In this document: positions 1-6,800 of the stretch, one piece after another
How positions within the stretch are numbered: the stretch's first letter is position 1
Layout of the letters: each line of letters begins with the position of its first letter
From: an uncultured Bacteroidales bacterium
Lineage (GTDB): Bacteria > Bacteroidota > Bacteroidia > Bacteroidales > Muribaculaceae
Assembly (NCBI GenBank): GCA_949123685.1
Contig: CASBHZ010000092.1
Location: forward strand, 1-11,171
DNA: 11,171 bases
Direction of reading: 5' to 3'
Program-made: the position numbers and the translations under genes
The notes under the pieces: model-generated
Database searches by the model: none
Told to the model about the DNA's origin: nothing
The model's input: the letters and a program-made list of their open reading frames with translations, nothing else

Positions 1-53
1 ATCTTTCAAAAATAGCTGCGTTTATAATATGTGTTTAATGTGATCACTTACTT
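1..53 (-). repeat. Leader-like repeat, copy A
   Basis: On the minus strand this stretch matches bases 3574-3625 at roughly three quarters of positions over about 50 nt with one gap. The best conserved blocks are TCACAT, TATTAT, AACGC and GCTATTTT. It lies just downstream of the suf operon terminator, so on the minus strand it would sit in the upstream region of whatever gene follows beyond the window. Its last part (bases 14-7 read on the minus strand) is TATTTTTG, a perfect TAnnTTTG Bacteroidota -7 box, but I see no -33 TTG at the right distance. It may be a leader RNA element, an operator or a dispersed intergenic repeat. The element may continue past base 1. Confidence 0.5.
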
Positions 54-56
54 AAC

Positions 57-92
57 AAAAAAGCTGATTCCGGTTATGGAATCAGCTTTTTT
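57..92 (-). terminator. Intrinsic terminator of the suf operon
   Basis: A perfect inverted repeat: bases 57-71 pair with 78-92 (core AAGCTGATTCC / GGAATCAGCTT) around a six-base loop. There is a run of six T on each strand, so it could stop transcription from both directions. It begins 18 nt after the sufS stop codon, which marks the 3' end of the sufCDS transcript. Confidence 0.93.
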
Positions 93-110
93 GTGGATTT
101 ATTTCCAGAG

Positions 111-1331
111 TCAGAACATCGCTGCCACGCGCTTTAGAGCTGCGATGAAGATATCAGCCTCCTCTTGTGTGTTATAGACCGCAAATGATGCCCTTACCGT
201 ACCGGGCACCCCAAGTCGCTCCATAAGCGGCTGGGCGCAATGATGACCCGTGCGGACTGCAACACCAAGCTTGTCGAGAAGCAAGCCGATATCATAGTTA
301 TGCACATCACCTACATTAAAAGAGATAACGGCTGCCTTATCCGGTGCCTTCCCATAGATCTTGACACCGGGAATCTCCAATACTTTTCCGGTTGTGTATG
401 CAAGCAACTCCTCTTCATGACGGCGTATGTTGTCCAACCCTGTTTCTTCAATAAAATCAAGAGCCTTAGCAAACGCCGCTATATCAATAAAGTCCGGTGT
501 TCCAGCTTCGAATTTAAACGGCAGGTCGGCAAATGTAGTGCCCTCGAAACTCACATGCTTTATCATCTCCCCTCCCCCTTGATAAGGAGGCATGGACTCA
601 AGGAGTTCCCTCCTGCCGTAAAGCACACCCACTCCAGTAGGTCCATACATTTTATGCGATGAAAAAACGTAAAAATCACAATCCAGCTCTTTCACATCTA
701 TCTTAAGATGCGGGGCTGCCTGCGCTCCGTCAACCATAACCGGCACTCCGTTATCATGAGCGATCCTTATCATCTCTTTTACAGGATTCACAGTGCCGAG
801 CACGTTGCTTATATGAGTGAAAGTTGCCAATACCGTACGCTTATTGAAAAAAGAGCGATATTGATCAAGGTCAAGCTCACCGCGATCATTGATATCTACA
901 ACACGGAGCTTGATGTCGCGATGGCGTTGAAGCAATTGCCAAGGCACAATATTGGCATGGTGCTCCATCACAGTCAGGATAATCTCGTCACCATCCCGGA
1001 AGCGATCCCCGAAAGAGGATGCCACAAGGTTAATAGCCTCCGTTGTGCCGCGCGTAAAAACAATCTCCTCTATGCTGTCCGCATTAATATAATCCTTAAC
1101 CCTGCGGCGTGTCTGCTCCTGCAGATCGGTAGCTTCCTGTGAAAGGGTATGCACACCACGATGCACATTGGCTTTGGTATGCTCATAAAGCGAAGTTATA
1201 TTATCCACCACCGACGACGGAGTCTGTGAAGTTGCCGTATTGTCAAGATACACAAGGCGCTTGCCGCCTACAGACCTGCCAAGAATCGGGAACCCTTTCC
1301 TTATCCTTTCGATATCAAAACTCTTTTCCAT
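111..1331 (-). CDS. sufS: SufS-type cysteine desulfurase
   Basis: A PLP-dependent, fold-type I aminotransferase-class enzyme of 406 aa that converts L-cysteine to alanine and passes the sulfur, as an active-site persulfide, to SUF cluster assembly in the cytoplasm. Visible motifs: TEAIN near residue 97, the PLP-stacking His in MEHHAN (about 124), the cofactor Asp in VDGAQ (D201), the Schiff-base lysine in SSHKMYGPTG (K227), the catalytic cysteine in RTGHHCAQP (C365), and RASFAVYNT near 380. Length and spacing match group II (SufS/CsdA) enzymes; E. coli SufS is also 406 aa with K226 and C364. The start at 1331 (MEKSFDIERIRKGFP) is chosen because the frame stays open to 1421 only by overlapping the 3' end of sufD with a non-conserved extension. 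It begins 40 nt after the sufD stop and is the last gene of the operon. No SufE/SufU sulfur-transfer partner is in the window. Confidence 0.97.
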   Translation of the reverse strand: MEKSFDIERIRKGFPILGRSVGGKRLVYLDNTATSQTPSSVVDNITSLYEHTKANVHRGVHTLSQEATDLQEQTRRRVKDYINADSIEEIVFTRGTTEAINLVASSFGDRFRDGDEIILTVMEHHANIVPWQLLQRHRDIKLRVVDINDRGELDLDQYRSFFNKRTVLATFTHISNVLGTVNPVKEMIRIAHDNGVPVMVDGAQAAPHLKIDVKELDCDFYVFSSHKMYGPTGVGVLYGRRELLESMPPYQGGGEMIKHVSFEGTTFADLPFKFEAGTPDFIDIAAFAKALDFIEETGLDNIRRHEEELLAYTTGKVLEIPGVKIYGKAPDKAAVISFNVGDVHNYDIGLLLDKLGVAVRTGHHCAQPLMERLGVPGTVRASFAVYNTQEEADIFIAALKRVAAMF

Positions 1332-1371
1332 TTTTCGGGAAGCCAAGAAGCTATTTAGAAGATGTTTAAAA

Positions 1372-2718
1372 CTATTTACCGCAACGCGAACATGAGGAGC
1401 ATGCGGAACTCTCACCGGCAAACCGGCGCTCCGTCATGATGCGCAATCGGTCGCGCAATGTTTCGACCTTCACCCTGTCAATTATATCAGCCATGAACGC
1501 CTGTTTCAAGAGCAGACGAGCCGTAGCATCGTCAAGCCCACGGGTGCGCATATAAAACAGCTGTGTCTCATCCAGACGCCCTATCGCCGTTCCGTGAGAG
1601 CACTTCACGTCATCATTATAGATCTCAAGCTCCGGACGGCTCATCATGCGGGCATCATCACTTCCCACAAGATTGCGGTTAGATTGGAACGCCTCGGTCT
1701 TGACAGATCCGGGAGCGACGTATATACGACCTGTGAAAGCGCCTTGCGCCTCATCATCAAGAGTGAATTTAAAAAGCTCGTTAGAGCGGCAACGGGGCGC
1801 GGAATGATCAATACGAGAATACGTGGAAATCTTTCTTGACGAATCTTCAATACCCATGCCATACAGATGCAATTCTGCATCCTCCCCGGCAAAGAGGGTA
1901 TGATACTCGTTTCGCGTAGTGCCGTTAAAGAGGGTCATACCGTCTATAGAGACATTGCTACCCGCTTCCTGCCGCAGATATAACGCAGAGATACGGGATG
2001 TTTTCTCTGTTGATTCCTCAAGATTATAATAATCAAAGGAGGAGTTGTGTCCTGCCATTATCTCCACCGTCTCAAGCGAAAGGAAATGAATATCCGGATT
2101 CTGAGTATGATCACACACCAGAAGCTTAACCTCGGCTTCATCCTCCACAATTATCAGCAGGCGTCTCACCGCCATAAGGGGCATCCCGTTTTCAAGTATA
2201 TTCACGAGCTGCAAAGGTTTCTCGACCTTGACACCTTTCTTCACGCGAAGATACAGCCCGTCCTGAGCAAGCATAGTGTTCAATGCCACTACCGGATTCT
2301 TGATATCCGCTATCCGGCAATAAAATTCAGCCACTTTTTCAGGATAATCAAGGGCAAAATCACGCAGGCTTCCTACCTCCACACCCTCCGGCAAAGAATC
2401 ACAAGCACCCGATGCTGTCACGAAAGTATCGTTCACGAGCATGAAGAGTGAAGATGTGAGCATGGGCACATCACAACGGAATGTAGCCTGCGGGTTAACA
2501 TCAATGTTCACCTTGGCTATATTCAACCCATAATCGGGTGCAAGCATACCTTCAAGATCACAATTCTCATAATTGTCGTCACCCTCTTTGGGCAACTCCA
2601 TATCTTTGAGGATATGGAACGCGTCACGACGCAATGAGTTAAGCGGACCGCCACTGTTAGCGTCAATCAGGTCGCAGTGTTCCCGAAAAAGGTCGAGATA
2701 TTGTTTCAATGCACTCAT
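1372..2718 (-). CDS. sufD: SufD, Fe-S cluster assembly scaffold subunit
   Basis: A 448-aa protein of the SufB/SufD family. In the SufBC2D complex SufD pairs with SufB through its beta-helix core and with SufC through its C-terminal helices, and the nascent cluster forms at the SufB-SufD interface. The C-terminal half carries the family motif CSHGTAIG (C373, H375), followed by LDETQLFYMRTRGLDDATA and LLLKQAFMADIID. The His in SHG corresponds to E. coli SufD H360, needed for cluster assembly. The glycine in SHG and the divergent N-terminal region favour SufD over SufB. The protein ends with an unusual CSSCSRCGK tail (C440, C443, C446). The start codon lies two bases past the sufC stop (TAA-TT-ATG), implying translational coupling. 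The stop is TAG. Confidence 0.95.
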   Translation of the reverse strand: MSALKQYLDLFREHCDLIDANSGGPLNSLRRDAFHILKDMELPKEGDDNYENCDLEGMLAPDYGLNIAKVNIDVNPQATFRCDVPMLTSSLFMLVNDTFVTASGACDSLPEGVEVGSLRDFALDYPEKVAEFYCRIADIKNPVVALNTMLAQDGLYLRVKKGVKVEKPLQLVNILENGMPLMAVRRLLIIVEDEAEVKLLVCDHTQNPDIHFLSLETVEIMAGHNSSFDYYNLEESTEKTSRISALYLRQEAGSNVSIDGMTLFNGTTRNEYHTLFAGEDAELHLYGMGIEDSSRKISTYSRIDHSAPRCRSNELFKFTLDDEAQGAFTGRIYVAPGSVKTEAFQSNRNLVGSDDARMMSRPELEIYNDDVKCSHGTAIGRLDETQLFYMRTRGLDDATARLLLKQAFMADIIDRVKVETLRDRLRIMTERRFAGESSACSSCSRCGK

Positions 2719-2720
2719 AA

Positions 2721-3476
2721 TTATTGCTTGTCAACTTCCTCCTTAATCCAGTCGTAACCACGATTCTCTATTTCAAGCGCAAGTTCCGGACCTCCTGATT
2801 TTACTATTCTCCCTTTGTAAAGGACATGTATGAACTCCGGTTTGATATAATCCAGAAGACGCTGATAGTGGGTTATCACGATAGTAGCGTTATTCTCGCT
2901 CTTAAGTTTGTTGACACCTTCTGCCACCACGCGCAACGCGTCAACGTCAAGACCGGAATCTGTCTCGTCGAGTATGGAAAGCTTCGGTTCAAGCACTGCC
3001 ATCTGAAATATCTCGTTCCTCTTCTTCTCCCCTCCGGAGAATCCTTCGTTAACCGAACGCGAGGCAAGCTTATTGTCAAGCTCCACGACAGCCCGCTTCT
3101 CCCGCATCATCTTAAGGAAGTCGGTAGCGCTCATCGGCGGCTCATGAAAATATTCACGTTTGGCATTGACAGCTGCCCTCATGAAATTCACCATCGACAC
3201 TCCGGGAATCTCCACGGGATACTGGAATCCGAGAAATAGACCTTCATGGCTGCGCACGTCTGGAGTCATGGCGAGAAGGTCCTTGCCGTTAAACTCCGCT
3301 GAACCTTCAGTCACTTCATAAGCCGGATTACCGGCAAGCACCATTGACAGGGTTGATTTTCCCGAACCGTTAGGGCCCATGATAGCGTGAACCTCACCGG
3401 GACGGATCTCGAGGTTAATACCTTTCAGAATCTCCTTGCCATTTATCTGAGCGTGTAAGTCTTTGACTTTTAACAT
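2721..3476 (-). CDS. sufC: SufC, ABC-type ATPase of Fe-S assembly
   Basis: The 251-aa cytoplasmic ATPase of the SUF system. Its dimerisation on ATP binding remodels the SufB-SufD scaffold. All ABC motifs are present: Walker A GPNGSGKST (34-42), Q-loop in LGFQYP (Q85), the SufC-specific signature FSGGEKKRNEI (146-156), Walker B LSILDE (166-171), D-loop SGLD (174-177) and H-loop His in VITHYQRLL (H203). There are no membrane segments, as expected for this non-transporter ABC protein. Length is typical of the family. It is the first gene of the operon. The upstream region has no strong Shine-Dalgarno sequence, only AT-rich bases, which is usual in Bacteroidota. The expected upstream neighbour sufB is absent; instead there is a 330-base spacer and the end of a protease gene. 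Confidence 0.98.
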   Translation of the reverse strand: MLKVKDLHAQINGKEILKGINLEIRPGEVHAIMGPNGSGKSTLSMVLAGNPAYEVTEGSAEFNGKDLLAMTPDVRSHEGLFLGFQYPVEIPGVSMVNFMRAAVNAKREYFHEPPMSATDFLKMMREKRAVVELDNKLASRSVNEGFSGGEKKRNEIFQMAVLEPKLSILDETDSGLDVDALRVVAEGVNKLKSENNATIVITHYQRLLDYIKPEFIHVLYKGRIVKSGGPELALEIENRGYDWIKEEVDKQ

Positions 3477-3507
3477 ATCTATCTTTATAATAAATAACCA
3501 AATAAAA

Positions 3508-3617
3508 GATCACATCAGAACGATAATAATCGATTTTAATTCATATATCATCAACTTGCTCTCGAGGGATCAAATCACTCAAAATAGCAGCGTTCATAAT
3601 ATAGGGTTGATGTGACC
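3508..3617 (-). other. Inverted decamers in the sufC leader
   Basis: Reading the minus strand, a decamer at 3617-3608 (GGTCACATCA) can pair with two downstream decamers: TGATTTGATC at 3577-3568 (nine of ten pairs, one a G-U) and TGATGTGATC at 3517-3508 (ten of ten, one a G-U). The two pairings share the 5' arm, so they exclude each other in RNA. The second ends 31 nt before the sufC start codon. Alternatively, the same sites could be DNA operators. Only complementarity is seen; no function is shown. Confidence 0.35.
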
Positions 3618-3625
3618 GGTTACCT
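3574..3625 (-). repeat. Leader-like repeat, copy B, upstream of sufC
   Basis: The partner of the element at bases 1-53, with the same orientation relative to the minus-strand genes. It lies in the 5' untranslated region predicted for sufC, beginning about 150 nt upstream of the start codon. It contains the conserved AACGCTGCTATTTT block. Its -7-like TATTTTG is one T shorter than in copy A, which argues against that box being the shared function. Confidence 0.5.
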
Positions 3626-3643
3626 GTATGTGAGAATTTAATA

Positions 3644-3675
3644 CAAAATTACAAATAATCCTATTGTTATAACAA
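3644..3675 (-). promoter_or_regulatory. Bacteroidota-type promoter for sufCDS
   Basis: On the minus strand TTG at 3675-3673 is followed after 21 bases by TAATTTTG at 3651-3644. This matches the Bacteroidota primary sigma pattern (-33 TTG or TTTG; -7 TAnnTTTG). Transcription would start near 3637, giving a leader of about 160 nt before the sufC ATG. It is the best such match in the spacer and lies downstream of the protease terminator, so the suf operon would have its own transcript. No start site has been measured. Confidence 0.55.
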
Positions 3676-3723
3676 TCTTTCCCCCTTAAAATTGAAGTGA
3701 TTTAAACTTTTTTGTATTCAATG

Positions 3724-3756
3724 AAAAAAGCCGCAGCTTTGAAAGCTGCGGCTTTT
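3724..3756 (-). terminator. Intrinsic terminator of the protease gene
   Basis: A near-perfect palindrome: 3726-3740 (AAAAGCCGCAGCTTT) and 3742-3756 are exact reverse complements around one base, giving a GC-rich stem and a short loop. On the minus strand it runs into six T (3729-3724). It lies 50 nt after the protease stop and about 50 nt before the suf promoter, insulating the two transcripts. Confidence 0.93.
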
Positions 3757-3779
3757 AAGGTTACGGAAGGAGCAACCTT
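3757..3779 (-). other. Small hairpin before the terminator
   Basis: AAGGTT (3757-3762) and AACCTT (3774-3779) form a six-base-pair stem around an 11-base loop, directly abutting the main terminator stem and between it and the protease stop codon. It has no T-run of its own. It may stabilise the 3' end of the mRNA or assist termination, or be incidental. Confidence 0.4.
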
Positions 3780-3806
3780 ATTGAAACCCCTACCGTGTGT
3801 GGATTA

Positions 3807-6800
3807 TCATTTTTTGAAGATGCGGTGTGTTTCAGACTCATCGGAATTAGAAACACGGAGGAGATAAAGACCGGATGCGTTGCCACCCATGTTAACATTT
3901 ATCTCTTCACCTGCCACTGCATCAACAGAATCGCGATAAACAGACTTACCTGCTGCATCGAAGATCTCTACCTTGAGAGAACCACCGGAAACAACCGACA
4001 TTACGAGAGTCTCATCAACAGGATTCTCTTTCACGATCACGAGTCTTGATCCGTCTGCATTGATGTCTTCAACACCTGATCCGTCATTAACCTTAACCAC
4101 GAATGTCATCGGAGTCGACAGACCCTTATCATCAGTTGCAGTAACCTTTGCAGTTGCCGTGCCCACAGCCTTGCCACGGAACACAACGCCCGTTTCAGTA
4201 GTGTATGCATCTGCAAAATCATTTGCCGCGAACTCGAATGTGTAAGTCATATCATCGCCGTCAGGATCTGTGAAAAGCTCGCTAAATTCGGTTACCTCCG
4301 AGAGTTCACCAACTTTAACCTCTACCTCTTTTCCTTCAACCGCGATAGGAGCACGATTCACTTTCTCAACTTCATAAGCTACGGAAGCGCTGGAGCGATG
4401 TCCCTTGTCATCAGCGGCAAGAACATTGAAGCTATAAGCGCCTGCAGTTCCGAAGTCAGGCTTGATCTCTACATTTACAGTGACAGGATGTGAAGCACCC
4501 GTAACTTTGTACGAACCGTCTTCAGCTTTAGTCACCGCTGCGTCAGTGTCAGCCTCATCAGCAACCACATCCTTGACAGATGCAAGTTTGGAAGCGTCTT
4601 CAAACATGATTGTCATATCGTCTGAATCAGGATCGGAAACCGTAACCTTAACAGTTGTAGTCTCTCCCTCTTTCGCGTAAACCTTTGTAGCAGGAGCTGA
4701 GATTTCAGGAGAAGCATTCATGTCAAGATGTATCGGGAAGTTAACCTTCGGCATATTAGGATCGTTGGTCTTGATGACGATCACAGCCTTATTGCCTTTC
4801 TCAAGACGAGCTGCTGCTGCATTCACCTGAACCTTAACATCAACATTACCAGCTACGGCAATTTCACCCTCGGTTGTCTCATTAATGAGCTTGATCCAGG
4901 GTTCACCGGGTGTGGTTTCAAGACATGTATTCATATAACCGCCTGAACCGATCTGCTGTTCAAGAAGTTCAGCAACGTCATACCATCCGGCCTGCTCTGT
5001 CCATGCCATGTAGCGACCATTGGTAACAGGTTCCTCTTTCTTACATATAAAAGATGGAGAAAGAAGTCCTTCGGGATAAGTAACCACAAGGCAGAACTCT
5101 TCATTCGGATTCATATAAACCGGACGGTCAAGAGGAACAACGTAGAAGCGTCCCTGTTGCGGGTTAGCAGGATCTGCACTGGCAATAAACGAACCGCGTC
5201 CGATAACTTCAGCATCTTCGGGATCATTGCCGGCAACAAGCTCAAGCTTGATGTTCACATTGCTCTGTCCTTCAGTCTGCACCGGCATATAGATATGCGA
5301 AATGTTGATACCCGACTTGGGAGCCACGAACGCAGTGGACGTCTTGAAGACATCAAACTCCGTATTCGCGCCATAATTCCATGCACTTGTAGATCCCGGC
5401 ATAGCATCATGATAAAGAGCCTGGGTATAATCGAAGTTTGACGGGAGGTCGAACATATTTATCTCTTCATCTGCATGAGGCACAAGCTTCTTGCCAAACT
5501 TGCCTTCATACAAAGCAAACGGAGCGGCATTAAAGCTTGATTTCTCATTCTTCTCAGCATGCCAGGGAGCAATACCGCCACCTAAGTCTTCATCTGTTTC
5601 GCCAACTCCGGTCGGATCGAGAACGAGTGAATATGTAAGTTTGTATTCACCGGTATTGCCGATCTTGAGAGTTTCAACTGAAACATGGTCGTCGGTAGCG
5701 TTTTCAATGCGGATCTCCTCCTTGTCAAGCGACATCACCGGAGCCTTGGTAACCGTGAACTTAACATTTACAGTCTTTGTCACAGGATTCCCGGAAACAG
5801 GATCTGCAGTATATGTCAATTTTACGGGAACATCATAAACACCGGGGGTCATCCAATACTCACATTGAGTCATTGCCATTGCGAACTCCATCGGAGTCTT
5901 ACCGATTTCCGCAGGCTGGAATAAGCCCGGATCAATCATCTGCCAAGAATAAGAACCGGTAGGATTACCCAACATGTCTATTGCCGGAAGTTTTGCGAGC
6001 AACATGAACGCCGGGGTTTCCCATTCCGGGAAGTCAGGATCTTGCAACATCGGAGACTGATATTCAACACCGGTGAGAGTATACATCGCGGTCCCTTCGT
6101 TTGCAACGTTGAAATAAGCAGCATACGGGAAACCATTCTGCACGATAGGATCTGTATAATCGGTATTCCGATATCCGAGCACATTCTCTATTTCAACACT
6201 TTCCGGGATCACCGGCTTCGCTTCTCCAGTAATGGTAACATTGACAGGGATAGCGATCTTATCTTTGGATGGAACGTTGGTAGTCAATCCGAGAGTAGAC
6301 TCGTAAACACCTGCCATACGATCTGTATTCACGTCAACCTTGACTGCGTGCTTAGCGCCCGGAGCAACAGTGTTAGTGAACACTGGGTTGAAACTTACAG
6401 CATTGCCAAAGGCGATGAAGCGTTCGGGAAGCTTTACAGATTCTGTTGAAGTCTCGTCACAGATACCGGCAACGCCGAACGGAGACATGATAATGGAATT
6501 GTCATCAAACTTGTCGTATTGGAATTTGAATGAGCCATCCTTTTCAAGGATCACCTGGAAGCAAACGCCATTGTTCATTGAGTTGCCATATTCCATGAAT
6601 GAAACCACAGCGCGGTCTTCTGTAACATAATGGTATGTTCCCGCAGTCTTGGTCGTGTTCATTGTATGGAGTCCCCAATAGGGAGCAAGCATGTTGTTAT
6701 ATACAGACCCTTCGGGGAATTCAGCCGGGGGTTCAGGCCAGATTTTATCATCGCGACGTTCCGTGAACGAAATGAATCCGGTATTATATATGTACATCTT

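Noticed and set aside
36..47. GTGATCAC palindrome as a CRP-type binding site.
   Set aside because: It matches only a TGTGA half-site. The spaced TCACA half is absent, and the palindrome is not kept in the second copy of the repeat.
240..1369. Plus-strand open frames of 76-144 codons opposite sufS.
   Set aside because: They are shadows of the coding frame of sufS, with no recognisable domain. The same holds for the plus-strand frames opposite sufD, sufC and the protease.
1332..1421. A longer SufS starting at 1421.
   Set aside because: It would overlap the sufD 3' end by 50 bases and add 30 residues that do not resemble SufS N-termini. The start at 1331 gives the standard 406 aa.
3477..3806. 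A degenerate sufB or other pseudogene in the spacer.
   Set aside because: The spacer is AT-rich, has stops in all frames and shows no SufB-like peptide. Its content is explained by the terminator, promoter and leader.
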